Program-made: the position numbers and the translations under genes
Shown: positions 9,190 through 17,822 of the stretch, in pieces
How the letters are laid out: each line of letters opens with the position of its first letter
Position numbering within the stretch: the first letter of the stretch is position 1
The notes under the pieces: generated by a model
The model's input: only the letters and a program-made list of their open reading frames with translations
Databases searched by the model: none
Told to the model about the DNA's origin: nothing
Source: Paracoccaceae bacterium
Lineage (GTDB): Bacteria; Pseudomonadota; Alphaproteobacteria; Rhodobacterales; Rhodobacteraceae
Assembly: GCA_947371955.1 (NCBI GenBank)
Contig: CANBRQ010000009.1
Coordinates: 1-55,539, forward strand
Length of the DNA stretch: 55,539 nucleotides
Direction: 5' to 3'

Positions 9190-9969
9190 GTGCGGAACAT
9201 TACATTTTCCGTCTTGCTGGCCGCTGGCCTGGCCATGGCGGCGCCGGCTTACGCCGAGACAGACTTCAACAATGTTCTGACCGGCATCGCGCAGTCGCTG
9301 ATGTCACAACAACTGGATCAGAACGCCTATGCGGCGGCGCAGAACCTGAACACCGTCTCTGGCTATCGGAATTATCTGGCGAAGTTTCCCAATGGCGTCT
9401 ATCGCCTCAATGCCGAGCAAGCCTTGGCCCGACTGGGTGCTGTGGTCGATCCCCGCCCTACGCCGCTGCCGGACAGTGGCGCCCAAAGTGCCGCCTACAT
9501 CGAAGCCTCCCTTGGGCTCAGCCGCAGCCAGCGGATCCTGATCCAGCGGCAGTTGACCGCGATTGGCTATCCGACGGGCGTGGCCGATGGCCTTTGGGGC
9601 GCCAACACCCGCAAAGCCATCGCGCGCTGGCAAACCGCAAACAGACTGACGGCGACCGGCTATGTGACAGCCCAGCAGGTCTCGGTGATTGGCCAACAGG
9701 CCGGTACTGCCGTTGGGCCGGGTCCGGACGGTACGGTCACCGGCGATGATCCGGTCGAGGAAAGCCTGCTGAGCCTGACCTATGTCGAGCGTCGCGATAT
9801 CCAGATGCGGCTCACGCGGCTTGGATACAACACCTATGGCGCTGACGGAGTCTTTGGCCGGAACACGCGGCGTGCACTGGCGACCTGGCAACGTGACGCG
9901 GGACTTCGGGTCACCGGCTATCTTACGGCTGATGAACTGCGCAGCCTGAGGCGTCAGTCGGGCGGATGA
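9190..9969 (+). CDS. Exported protein with two peptidoglycan-binding domains
   Basis: Starting at GTG 9190, with AAAGGA seven bases upstream, the 259-residue product opens with a classical signal peptide (VRNITFSVLLAAGLAMAAPAYA, cut near residue 22). After a helical region come two PG_binding_1 modules, about residues 113-168 and 200-255. Both show the same pattern: IQRQLTAIGYPTGVADGLWG, and later IQMRLTRLGYNTYGADGVFG, each followed by NTR and a W-Q helix. Such modules bind cell-wall peptides, so the protein should sit in the periplasm. No hydrolase domain is visible; it may be a scaffold or a partner of one. The frame is open much further upstream, but that extension is not protein-like. Confidence 0.82.
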   Translation: MRNITFSVLLAAGLAMAAPAYAETDFNNVLTGIAQSLMSQQLDQNAYAAAQNLNTVSGYRNYLAKFPNGVYRLNAEQALARLGAVVDPRPTPLPDSGAQSAAYIEASLGLSRSQRILIQRQLTAIGYPTGVADGLWGANTRKAIARWQTANRLTATGYVTAQQVSVIGQQAGTAVGPGPDGTVTGDDPVEESLLSLTYVERRDIQMRLTRLGYNTYGADGVFGRNTRRALATWQRDAGLRVTGYLTADELRSLRRQSGG

Positions 9970-10115
9970 TCCGGGGACAGCGTTGGGGAGGGCATCCGCT
10001 CGATCCTCTCCAGAGCGCATCGCCCTGGTATTTCGGCGCCTGTGGCGGCGCGGTTGTCAGCCTCGGCAACGGCGGGGCTGGCTGGTTTATGTGCCAGAGG
10101 CGCGCGACATAGTGA

Positions 10116-10420
10116 TTGTTGATGCTGGAAAGCAGATCATGACCGACACCGGCGCTGATGGTCGCCATCGGGGTCACCTTCATCATCATGGGCTCGATCG
10201 ACCTGTCGATGGAGGGCACGATCTCGGTCTGTGCCGTGGTCTTTGGCTATCTGTTCCTGCAGTGGGGCGGCACGCTGTTTTCCTCGGCCTAGGTGGTCAT
10301 GCCGGTGACCTTGCTGCTGGGGGCGATCCCTCGCCTTCTGAATGGGGCGGTGCATGTGCTGCTGCGCATCCCGTCCTTTATGGCCTCATTGGCGATGGGG
10401 TATCGTGGATACTGGGCTGG
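10116..10420 (+). pseudogene. Remnant of ribose/simple-sugar ABC transporter permease (RbsC family)
   Basis: One frame reads LLMLESRS, a TGA at 10140, then PTPALMVAIGVTFIIMGSID and LSMEGTISVCAVVFGYLF. This is the conserved core of RbsC-type permeases (usually AIGVTFVIITGGIDLSVGS). A TAG at 10290 follows, and the frame resumes with RIPSFMASLAMG. The next family segment appears only in another frame (GIVDTGLAV), indicating a frameshift near 10400. Two stops plus a frameshift, and the absence of the N-terminal and C-terminal halves and of any ATPase or binding-protein partner, mark this as decayed. It lies between the cell-wall-binding protein and the att-like operon. Confidence 0.72.
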
Positions 10421-10808
10421 CTGTCCATCGATTTGCAGGGTCCCAAAGATGCCGACCCGGCAGCTTCAAGCCGGTCGCCGGGGATCCGGATGATCTGACT
10501 TGCATCATCAGGGCGGGCATCCCTGGTCATATTGCCCAAAAAAGATGCCAAGCCGCGCGGCGGAGGCGACAAAGCCGGAACTGGGTGGCTCAAGCGTCAC
10601 AGTCCTGCATTTGCCGCCACAGCCTCTGGCAAACCTGGCGCCGTTTGGCCGCTCTGGATATCGACCTTCCCAGGGACGATCTCGCAGCAAAACGGCGTGA
10701 CGGGCCCGCTGTCATTCGAAGGCCCATCCCTCCACCCGCCGATCGGCCATGGTTCCGCAGCTTTCCTTTTGCGCTCCGGGGCTTATGTATGGGGAAAGAG
10801 GATTGCGA
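10421..10808. other. Non-coding stretch between permease remnant and ABC operon
   Basis: About 390 bases with no gene I can support. It probably holds the promoter of the following four-gene operon and possibly more degraded sequence from the permease remnant. Short overlapping frames on both strands do not resemble known proteins. Confidence 0.45.
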
Positions 10809-11459
10809 ATGCTGTTGAACGTTCAAGATGTGCGCAAAACCTATCCAGGGACCGAGGCTCCGGTGCTGCGGGGCGTGTCGTTGACGCTGAGCCATGGTGA
10901 CATGCTGGCCCTGACCGGCGAGTCGGGTTCGGGCAAAAGCACCTTGCTGCATCTGATCGGAGGTCTGGATACCGCGGACAGCGGTGTGGTGGCGATCGAG
11001 GGTATTGATCTGACCCCGCTGCATGACGTGGGCCGGGCTGATCTGCGGCGGGGCACGGTTGGGGTGATCTTCCAGCAGTTCAACCTGATCCCCTCACTGA
11101 CGGTGGCTGCGAACATTTCGTTTCAGGCGCGGCTGGCCGGGCGCCATGATCCCGAGCTGGCGCAAGGGCTGGCGATCCGCCTTGGGCTTGCTGACCATTT
11201 GCAGAAATACCCCGAGCAACTCTCGGGTGGGCAGCAGCAGCGCGTTGCGATTGCGCGCACGCTCGCACCGAAACCCAAGCTGGTGCTGGCGGATGAACCG
11301 ACCGGCAACCTTGACGAAGCCACGGCCGACCGGGTGATGGACCTGCTGTGCGAGTTGATGGCAGAGACTGGCGCAGGTCTGATCTTGGCCACGCATTCCG
11401 AACGACTGGCCGCCCGCATGACGCGGCGGCTGCATCTGTGTGGCGGGCAAATCTCGTGA
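10809..11459 (+). CDS. ABC transporter ATPase, MacB/LolD-like (AttE-like)
   Basis: The 216-residue ATPase has Walker A GESGSGKS (37-44), signature LSGGQQQR (138-145) and Walker B LVLADE followed by PTGNLD, the pattern of the lipoprotein-release/MacB group. I start at ATG 10809, where GGAAAGAGG lies seven bases upstream, and not at an in-frame ATG at 10749 that adds 20 unlikely residues. The TGA stop overlaps the GTG start of the FtsX-type permease, so the two are translationally coupled. With the permease and the lipocalin-like protein it resembles the attEFGH cluster of Agrobacterium. Members of this ATPase group usually drive mechanotransmission or lipid/lipoprotein extraction and do not import solutes. 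Confidence 0.9.
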   Translation: MLLNVQDVRKTYPGTEAPVLRGVSLTLSHGDMLALTGESGSGKSTLLHLIGGLDTADSGVVAIEGIDLTPLHDVGRADLRRGTVGVIFQQFNLIPSLTVAANISFQARLAGRHDPELAQGLAIRLGLADHLQKYPEQLSGGQQQRVAIARTLAPKPKLVLADEPTGNLDEATADRVMDLLCELMAETGAGLILATHSERLAARMTRRLHLCGGQIS

Positions 11460-13840
11460 GCTTTACCATCCTTTCGGCTTTGCTGGGGCATTGGTGGCGC
11501 AATCCGCTGCAGTTGATCACCTTGCTGGCCGGGTTGGCGCTGGGTACGGCGCTGTGGTCGGGAGTGCAGGCGATCAATGCCGAGGCGCGGGCGAGCTATG
11601 ACGCGGCTGCAGCGACTTTGGGCGGCGGAAGCTACGGCCAGATCACGGCGGGCCAGGGCGAGGCCATTCCACAGGCAACCTACATCGGCTTGCGGCGGGC
11701 GGGCTGGAACGTCTCTCCGGTGATTGAGGGCAAGCTGGGGACGGTCCGGCTGGTGGGGATCGACCCGTTGACCGCGCCGCAGGGCGTGGGGCCATTGCCG
11801 GCAGGACAGACGGCGGATCTGGCGGCCTTTTTGTCCGATGAGGGCCAGATCTACGCGAGGGCCGAGACCTTGGCTCGCTTGCCTGGCACCGGGGCGCGGG
11901 GAGTTATTGCCGATGTCGCTCCGAACACTGCGATCACCGATATTGGGCTGGCCCAGCGTCTGTTGAACCGACCCGGTCAGATCGACCGCTTGCTTGTGGC
12001 CCCTGAGCAGCCCTTGACCCGCCGCCCGCTGGCCGAGGTGGCCTCTGGCCTGTCGCAAAGTGCGCCGCAACAGGGCAATGATGCGGCGCGGTTGACCGAT
12101 AGTTTCCACCTGAACCTTACGGCCTTCGGTTTGTTGTCCTTCGCCGTCGGGCTTTTCATCGTGCATGGCGCGGTTGGTCTGGCCTTCGAGCAGCGACGAC
12201 AGATGGTGCGGACACTGCGTGCCTTGGGGGCGCCATTGCGTGGCCTGATCATCCTGATCGCGCTGGAACTTGCTGTGTTGGCTCTGCTTGCCGGAGCCAT
12301 TGGCGTGGCGCTGGGCTATCTGGTGGCTGCTACGCTGCTTCCGGATGTGGCTGCGACCCTGCGGGGGCTCTATGGCGCCGAGGTGTCTGGCGAACTTGCG
12401 CTGCGCGCGTCTTGGTGGCTGTCGGGCCTTGCGATGGCCTTGGGCGGCACGGCGGTGGCGGCAGGCGGGGCGCTGTGGTCGTTGGCGCGGATGCCGCTGC
12501 TGGCAAGCGCTCAACCCCGGGCTTGGGTTCTTGCCCGGCAGAGCCGGTGGCAGGTGGTTATCGCGGTTACCCTTCTGGCCGTGTCAGGCGCGCTTGCGCT
12601 GTGGGGGCACGGGCTGATAGTGGGCTTTGCCATGCTGGGCGCGATGTTGATCGGTGGAGCATTGGCCCTGCCGCCTTTGCTGGCACTGGTCCTGAGGCTC
12701 GGCGGGGCGCTGGCGAAAGGGGTGCTGCCCCAGTGGTTCTGGGCCGATACGCATCAGCAACTCCCCGGCCTGTCGCTGGCGCTGATGGCCCTGCTGCTGG
12801 CGATGGCGGCGAATGTCGGCGTCTCGACGATGGTATCGTCGTTCCGGCTGACCTTCACGGGCTTTCTGGATCAGCGTCTGGCTTCGGAACTTTATGTCAC
12901 CGCCAAGGATGCTGCCGAGGCCGATGTCTTTCAGGCTTTCGTCAAAGACCGGACCACGGCGGTGCTGCCGATCCTCTCCCTGACCAGCCAGATCGCAGGC
13001 TTTCCTGCGACAATCTACGGCGCCCGCGATCACGCCACCTACCGCGACAACTGGCGCTTTCTGCGGTCCGAGCCGGGGGTCTGGGACAAATTGGCCAAAG
13101 GCGCGGGCGTGCTGATCAACGAGCAATTGTTCCGACGTGCGGGTCTTGATCTGGATGCGGATATCACTGTCGCGCCGGGTCTGGTCCTGCCAGTGCTGGG
13201 CATCTATGGCGATTATGGCAACCCGGTGGGTCAGGTCATCCTGACCGAGGCTGTCTTCCGCCGCACCTTCCCCACCGTCACCGCGCTGCGGTTTGGGCTG
13301 CGGCTCGATCCGGCAAAGGTCGACGCGCTGCGCATGAGCCTGCATGACCAACTGGGCCTGCCGGACAGCGCGATGATCGATCAGGCGGCGATAAAGGCCC
13401 TGTCGCTGTCGATCTTTGAGCGAACCTTTGCGGTGACGACCGCCCTCAACATCCTGACTCTGGCGGTGGCGGGCTTCGCTATCATGATGAGCCTATTGAC
13501 CCTTGCCGCGATGCGCTTGCCGCAACTGGCGCCGGTCTGGGCTTTGGGCCTGACCCGCCGCAGGTTGGCCGCGCTGGAACTGCTGCGCGCCGTGGTACTG
13601 GCTGCGCTGACTGGAGCCTTGGCGCTGCCCCTGGGGTTGGGCCTGGCCTGGGCCCTGCTGGCAGTCGTGAATGTCGAGGCCTTTGGCTGGCGGTTGCCCA
13701 TGTATCTGTTCCCGTTGGACTATCTGCGGCTGGGTGGGCTGGCCTTGCTTGCGGCGTTGCTGGCGGCACTTTGGCCGGCATGGCGGCTGTCGCGGATGCC
13801 GCCGACGCAATTGCTGGGAGTGTTTCGCCATGAACGTTAA
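11456..13840 (+). CDS. FtsX-type ABC permease, double-module (AttF/AttG-like fused)
   Basis: The 794-residue membrane protein begins at GTG 11456, overlapping the ATPase stop. It carries an N-terminal membrane helix, a periplasmic domain, a helix bundle (about residues 210-350, including LRALGAPLRGLIILIALELA), a central helix, a second periplasmic domain and a C-terminal bundle (VTTALNILTLAVAGFAIMMS to the end). This two-FtsX architecture matches predicted permeases of the lysophospholipase/toxin-export type. Agrobacterium attF and attG are separate genes as I recall, so a single long permease is a difference. The extracted substrate is unknown. The final 11 bases overlap the next gene. Confidence 0.86.
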   Translation: MSFTILSALLGHWWRNPLQLITLLAGLALGTALWSGVQAINAEARASYDAAAATLGGGSYGQITAGQGEAIPQATYIGLRRAGWNVSPVIEGKLGTVRLVGIDPLTAPQGVGPLPAGQTADLAAFLSDEGQIYARAETLARLPGTGARGVIADVAPNTAITDIGLAQRLLNRPGQIDRLLVAPEQPLTRRPLAEVASGLSQSAPQQGNDAARLTDSFHLNLTAFGLLSFAVGLFIVHGAVGLAFEQRRQMVRTLRALGAPLRGLIILIALELAVLALLAGAIGVALGYLVAATLLPDVAATLRGLYGAEVSGELALRASWWLSGLAMALGGTAVAAGGALWSLARMPLLASAQPRAWVLARQSRWQVVIAVTLLAVSGALALWGHGLIVGFAMLGAMLIGGALALPPLLALVLRLGGALAKGVLPQWFWADTHQQLPGLSLALMALLLAMAANVGVSTMVSSFRLTFTGFLDQRLASELYVTAKDAAEADVFQAFVKDRTTAVLPILSLTSQIAGFPATIYGARDHATYRDNWRFLRSEPGVWDKLAKGAGVLINEQLFRRAGLDLDADITVAPGLVLPVLGIYGDYGNPVGQVILTEAVFRRTFPTVTALRFGLRLDPAKVDALRMSLHDQLGLPDSAMIDQAAIKALSLSIFERTFAVTTALNILTLAVAGFAIMMSLLTLAAMRLPQLAPVWALGLTRRRLAALELLRAVVLAALTGALALPLGLGLAWALLAVVNVEAFGWRLPMYLFPLDYLRLGGLALLAALLAALWPAWRLSRMPPTQLLGVFRHER

Positions 13841-14867
13841 GGTCCTGCTGCTGCTGATCTGGTTGCCGGTGCAGGCCATGGCGCAGGGTTTCGCGGGGCT
13901 TGGCACGGCGGGAGGGAACTTCGCCCAGCCGCAGCCGGACACTGTGCTGCAGTTTCCCGCCGACCACGGCCCGCACCCCGACTACCGGATCGAGTGGTGG
14001 TACGTCACCGCCAACCTCACCGGCCCTGACGGCACGCCCTATGGCTTGCAATGGACCCTGTTCCGCTCGGCCCTTGCTCCCCATGATGGGCAGGGCTGGG
14101 AGACGCCGCAGTTGTGGATGGGACATGCCGCGGTGACGACCCCGCAGAAGCAGTTCGTGGCCGAGCATCTGGCCCGCGGAGGCATCGGGCAGGCGGGGGT
14201 GGAGGCGGATCCCTTCTCGGCCTGGATCGACGATTGGGTGCTGCAGGGTGCCAACTTCGGCAAGCTGCACATGGCAGGCTCGGGCGTGGACTTTGCGTAT
14301 GATGTTGGGCTGACGGCCAAGGGGCCCTTGGTGCTGCATGGCCAGAAGGGCTATTCGGTGAAATCTGGATCAGGTCAGGCGAGTTACTATTACTCGCAAC
14401 CCTTCTTCAAGCTGTCGGGCACCTTGACCCTGCCAGAGGGCAAGGTGCCCGTCACCGGCACGGCCTGGCTTGACCACGAATGGTCCTCGCAACCCTTGGC
14501 GCAGGATCAGACAGGGTGGGACTGGTTCTCGCTGTCCTTCGACAGGGGCGACAAGCTGATGGGCTTCGTGCTGCGCGGGGCAAAGGATTACACGGCCGCC
14601 ACATGGATCGGGGCCGATGGCACGTCAGAGGCGCTGCCGGACGGAGCCTTCTCGGCCCTGCCGCTGGCCACACATTCCGTCGCCGGGCATGATATGCCGG
14701 TGGACTGGCATGTCATTCTGCCGAAGCATGGAATTGACGTGAGGGTCAAGGCGCTGAACCCCGATGCGTGGATGGCGACCTCGGTGCCCTATTGGGAGGG
14801 TCCGGTCACCGTCTCTGGCAGCCAAGCCGGCGTCGGGTATCTGGAGATGACCGGCTATGACCACTGA
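13830..14867 (+). CDS. AttH/CrtC-like lipocalin-domain protein, exported
   Basis: The 345-residue product starts at ATG 13830, inside the end of the permease gene. A signal peptide (MNVKVLLLLIWLPVQAMA) is followed by the two lipocalin-like barrels of the AttH/carotenoid 1,2-hydratase family: HPDYRIEWWYVTANL near residue 50 and GTAWLDHEWSSQPL near residue 210. AttH-like proteins bind hydrophobic ligands; true CrtC hydrates carotenoids, but this gene's partners are an ABC ATPase and an FtsX permease and not carotenoid genes. A periplasmic or outer-membrane-facing lipid-handling role with the transporter is the likely reading. The last 11 bases overlap the PNPOx-like gene. Confidence 0.88.
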   Translation: MNVKVLLLLIWLPVQAMAQGFAGLGTAGGNFAQPQPDTVLQFPADHGPHPDYRIEWWYVTANLTGPDGTPYGLQWTLFRSALAPHDGQGWETPQLWMGHAAVTTPQKQFVAEHLARGGIGQAGVEADPFSAWIDDWVLQGANFGKLHMAGSGVDFAYDVGLTAKGPLVLHGQKGYSVKSGSGQASYYYSQPFFKLSGTLTLPEGKVPVTGTAWLDHEWSSQPLAQDQTGWDWFSLSFDRGDKLMGFVLRGAKDYTAATWIGADGTSEALPDGAFSALPLATHSVAGHDMPVDWHVILPKHGIDVRVKALNPDAWMATSVPYWEGPVTVSGSQAGVGYLEMTGYDH

Positions 14868-15426
14868 TCCGCACCCTTGGGCCTTGGGGCTGGATACCCT
14901 GCACGCGCAGGTCTGGACGCTGCTGGCGCGCGGTGTTGCAGACCGCCATGCCGCTGCCCGACATCCGACGCTTGCCACCTCCTCCCTCACGGGGTGGCCG
15001 GAGGCGCGTACGGTCGTTCTGCGCGCGGCTGATGCCGGGGCGGCGACGCTGGATATTCATACAGACATCACCTCGGCCAAGGTGGCCGAAGTGCGGCAAG
15101 ATCCCCGCACAACGCTGCACATATGGGACCCTGCCGCGCATTTGCAGATCAGGATCAAAGCCACCGTCACCCTGCTGTCTGGCGAGGATGTCGCGGACAT
15201 TTGGACACGAGTCCCAGATCCCGCGCGCCAAAGCTATGGAACGCTTCCGTCGCCCGGTCAGCCGATCGCAGCGGCGCTGGCCTATGAAAAGGCGCCGGAT
15301 CTGTCGACCTTCGCTGTGTTGCGCTGTTCGGTGCAGGTGCTGGACATACTGCATCTGGGTCCGCAGCACAGGCGCGCAAGGTTTGATCGCGCCGATGGCT
15401 GGGTGGGTCAGTGGCTGGCGCCCTGA
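14857..15426 (+). CDS. Pyridoxamine 5'-phosphate oxidase-like flavoprotein (split-barrel fold)
   Basis: The 189-residue protein shows the FMN-binding split-barrel pattern: ARTVVLRAADAGAATLDIHT followed by SAKVAEVRQDPRTTLHIWDP, as in PNPOx-like enzymes. It lacks the C-terminal PNPOx dimerisation sequence of the true vitamin B6 enzyme, so it is better called a PNPOx-like flavin reductase or binding protein. Its ATG sits 11 bases before the end of the lipocalin gene, making it the fourth translationally coupled gene of this operon. Why a cytoplasmic flavoprotein should be tied to a lipid-type exporter is unclear; the link is positional only. Confidence 0.8.
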   Translation: MTTDPHPWALGLDTLHAQVWTLLARGVADRHAAARHPTLATSSLTGWPEARTVVLRAADAGAATLDIHTDITSAKVAEVRQDPRTTLHIWDPAAHLQIRIKATVTLLSGEDVADIWTRVPDPARQSYGTLPSPGQPIAAALAYEKAPDLSTFAVLRCSVQVLDILHLGPQHRRARFDRADGWVGQWLAP

Positions 15427-15513
15427 CCTTGTCGGGACCAGATGCGCCGGGGCATGATGACAGGATGCCGACCCTTTGCCGTCTCCTCGCGGTCTTTGCG
15501 TAAGACGACGCAC

Positions 15514-15542
15514 CTTCGGCCGAGGATTCGCCTCGGCCGAAG
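15514..15542. terminator. Strong 12-bp hairpin after the ABC/lipocalin operon
   Basis: CTTCGGCCGAGG and CCTCGGCCGAAG form a perfect 12-bp stem around an ATTCG loop. It lies between the PNPOx-like gene and the convergent repeat-protein gene. There is no T tract on either side, so it may be a Rho-assisted or bidirectional barrier and not a classical intrinsic terminator. Confidence 0.6.
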
Positions 15543-15655
15543 AGAGTTGCTGGGCATTGCCATTACAGGGCCATTGCGGGGCAGTCAGGCGAAGGCGAAC
15601 CCCAGCTTTGGCCCCGGCATCGGACACGGCTGGCCGTATCCGATGCCGGGCCTGA

Positions 15656-16147
15656 TCAGTTTTCGGCGTCGCCGGTCATAACGGCCAGTTGGCTTGCCGT
15701 GTACTTCGCCGGATCAACGCCAAGGATTGCGGCCTGCATCGCCAGACCGGGCGAGACGGTGCCCTGGGTCGAGACGATCTTTCCTTCGGCTTGCGCCTTC
15801 ACGAAGGCGATTTGCTGGACGTCGTTCTCGCGCATGGCGGTTTCAAGGCGGATCAGTTGCGCCGGCGAATAGTCGGCCGGGTTGACGCCAAGGATTGCGG
15901 CCTGCATCGCCTGACCGGGCGAGACGCTGCCTTGTGTCGACACGATGCGACCTGTCGCTTGATCCTTCACGAAGGCGAAGTCAGCAGCATCGTTGTCGCG
16001 GACGGCGTTCTCCAGCTGGATCAACTGGGCCAGAGTGTAGTCCGCCGGGTTGACGCCAAGCGGGCCAGCCAGTTGTGCTTTGCCGTCGGCAAAGGCCGGA
16101 CCGGACAAGGCGATCAGCAGGGCGGAGGTCATAGCAAGACGAGACAT
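15656..16147 (-). CDS. Small exported protein of tandem 56-residue repeats
   Basis: The 163-residue product has a signal peptide (MSRLAMTSALLIALSGPAFA) and then two full repeats, residues 31-86 and 87-142, plus a truncated third, 143-163. Each unit runs GVNPADY, AQLI-LE, ND, AFVK-QA-G-IVSTQG-VSP, MQAAIL. The repeats are close to identical in protein and in DNA. AAAGGA upstream of the ATG is a fair ribosome site. I do not recognise the family with certainty; similar short GVNPADYT-type exported proteins occur in Rhodobacterales as far as I recall. The product should be periplasmic or secreted. No neighbour suggests a role. Confidence 0.7.
   Translation of the reverse strand: MSRLAMTSALLIALSGPAFADGKAQLAGPLGVNPADYTLAQLIQLENAVRDNDAADFAFVKDQATGRIVSTQGSVSPGQAMQAAILGVNPADYSPAQLIRLETAMRENDVQQIAFVKAQAEGKIVSTQGTVSPGLAMQAAILGVDPAKYTASQLAVMTGDAEN
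15722..16057 (-). repeat. Two tandem 168-bp coding repeats
   Basis: Two direct repeats of 168 bp encode the 56-residue units of the exported protein; a third, partial copy follows toward 15659. A block beginning CCAAGGATTGCGGCCTGCAT occurs in both copies, so duplication looks fairly recent or the repeats are homogenised by gene conversion. Confidence 0.8.
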
Positions 16148-16595
16148 GATGTAGTCCTTTCAGGGAGTTTTTGCGATGTGCGCGTTGGGTCGCAAAGGAC
16201 CTTGGCGCGGGGCTTTGGGTTCAACGTGGCGGCCAGATTCGCTGGTGCGATGGTGCTGCGCCGTCTCGATGAAATGACTATGCATCACACGGAACCCACG
16301 GATAAGACTGATAAAACCGATCCTATCAATCGGCTGGGCGGATGGATCGTACACAGGGAAAGCAATTCCGCAGGACATGACTCCGCCCCTGCTGCCCCTG
16401 TTCAAGGGCAGCACATTGCGGGCTGAAGGGGCGATGTTTCGCCAAAAGAAACACCCTCGCGCCGCCTATGCGCGAAGGTGCATTTGCTGGGGCAAAGGAC
16501 CGGATTTCCGGGCAGGGTGCCGCCCTTCAAAGACTCTCATACGGACGAAGCATTCGCCGTAAAAGGTCCGCTCACGACCAAGGCAGCTGTTAGAC
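16148..16595. other. Intergenic stretch, no gene recognised
   Basis: About 450 bases between the leftward repeat-protein gene and the end of a leftward LysR gene. It must hold the promoter of the repeat-protein gene. Small frames on either strand lack similarity to known proteins, and I see no convincing RNA structure. Confidence 0.5.
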
Positions 16596-17525
16596 CTAGG
16601 CCGTCCGAATCCGGAACTCCTCGCCTTCGCAGCCAGAGCATTCGCGCAGGGTTTCCACGAACCAGCTGCCAGCCGGTCCGGGCGGTGCGGCGGCCAGATA
16701 GGTCACCGACATCGGCATGAAGATGCCACCCTGCGGCTCGTCCTCAGCCCGCAGAATGATCAGGCGACCCTGCGCCACGTCCTCCTTAACGGCAGCCAGC
16801 GGCATGCTGCCCCAGCCAAGCCCATCCAGCAAGAACGCCCGATTGGTGTTCAGGTCCGACAGCTTCCACGTGCTCGCAGACATGATCCCGAAGGACATAC
16901 CTTTGGTGTACTTCGATTGGTCCGTCAGGATGATCTGCGTATGGTCCGAGAAGGCGCGCCGCGAGATTGGCTGCGTCAACTTCGACAGGGGGTGCGAGGG
17001 CGCCGCAACCAGCACCAGACGCATTTCTGTGATCCGCTCGGACCGCAGTTCCTTCGGAACATCTGGGATCGGGCCCAGAACCCCCAGACTGCATTGACCG
17101 GACATCACCCGCTCGGCCACAGTGCCAAGCGCCTCGATGAACAAAAGCAAGGGTGTCTTGGGGAAGCGAACGGCGAAGCGCTGGGCGACATGGGTGATGG
17201 CATCCATCGGAAACATAGTGTCGATCACGACGGATAATTCCGGCTCGAGCCCGGCAGACATGCCCTTGGCCTTGGCGCGGATCGAATCCACCCGGTGAAT
17301 GATCTCGCGCGCATCCGAGAGCAGGACCTGCCCTTCGGTCGTCAGCGCCGGCAAGCGGCCGGAGCGGTCGAACAGCGGCACGCGCAGTTGGTCTTCCAGA
17401 TTGGCGATCGTCTGGCTGACCACCGATTGCGCGCGTCCGATCTTCCGGCCGGCGGCGGTAAAGCTGTGTTCGTCGACAGCGGCAACGAAGGTCCGGAACT
17501 GGTCCAGGGTGATAGCATCAATCAT
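16596..17525 (-). CDS. LysR-family transcriptional regulator
   Basis: Starting at ATG 17525 (MIDAITLDQFRTFVAAVDEH) the protein has 309 residues; an in-frame ATG at 17570 would add 15 non-family residues. The winged helix (FTAAGRKIGRAQSVVSQTIA) and the effector-binding fold (from about residue 90) are complete. The ending GCEGEEFRIRTA is an unusual hydrophilic tail. No target is obvious: the neighbours are the repeat-protein gene downstream and a divergent DUF2927 gene 300 bases upstream. The hydantoin operon is close by, but it has its own GntR candidate regulator, so I do not assign this one to it. Confidence 0.83.
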   Translation of the reverse strand: MIDAITLDQFRTFVAAVDEHSFTAAGRKIGRAQSVVSQTIANLEDQLRVPLFDRSGRLPALTTEGQVLLSDAREIIHRVDSIRAKAKGMSAGLEPELSVVIDTMFPMDAITHVAQRFAVRFPKTPLLLFIEALGTVAERVMSGQCSLGVLGPIPDVPKELRSERITEMRLVLVAAPSHPLSKLTQPISRRAFSDHTQIILTDQSKYTKGMSFGIMSASTWKLSDLNTNRAFLLDGLGWGSMPLAAVKEDVAQGRLIILRAEDEPQGGIFMPMSVTYLAAAPPGPAGSWFVETLRECSGCEGEEFRIRTA

Positions 17526-17667
17526 GGGTGGATCCGCCAAAGAGCCATCGATGAGATGGGCTGTTTTCAAGACATGTGCCTAACATAGGTAAGGTTTGCG
17601 ACCACTGCGTTCAATGGCCCCACCTGCGCGAACCGGGCGTGAGGTCCTGTTTTTGCTGGGCTAACTT

Positions 17668-17692
17668 GCACAGAGGCCCCGCGCCTCTGTGC
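17668..17692. repeat. 10-bp perfect hairpin in LysR-DUF2927 intergenic region
   Basis: GCACAGAGGC and GCCTCTGTGC flank a CCCGC loop. It lies about 140 bases upstream of the LysR start and 130 upstream of the DUF2927 start, with no T tract on either side. It could be an operator or a structural repeat. Confidence 0.5.
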
Positions 17693-17822
17693 GGTCAGGA
17701 CCATTGCATAGGCCGAAACCCGCAAGCGATTTGCCCGCTGGCCTTATGAGGTGAATGGTCTAGGGTGGTCTTGTGGATTGTCAGGAAGGGCCCGGTAGCA
17801 CGGCCCTTGACACGGAGCGAGC

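Noticed and set aside
11123-12514. 463-codon open frame antisense to the ABC ATPase and permease
   Set aside because: Low-complexity Arg/Gln-rich translation opposite well-supported ABC genes.
13830-14867. Lipocalin protein as a true carotenoid hydratase (CrtC)
   Set aside because: No carotenoid genes nearby, and the ABC/FtsX partners match the AttH context better.
16160-16414. 84-codon leftward frame upstream of the repeat protein
   Set aside because: No ribosome site and no family resemblance; lies in the presumed promoter region.
17668-17692. Hairpin as an intrinsic terminator of the LysR or DUF2927 gene
   Set aside because: It lies upstream of both genes and has no T tract; kept only as a hairpin.
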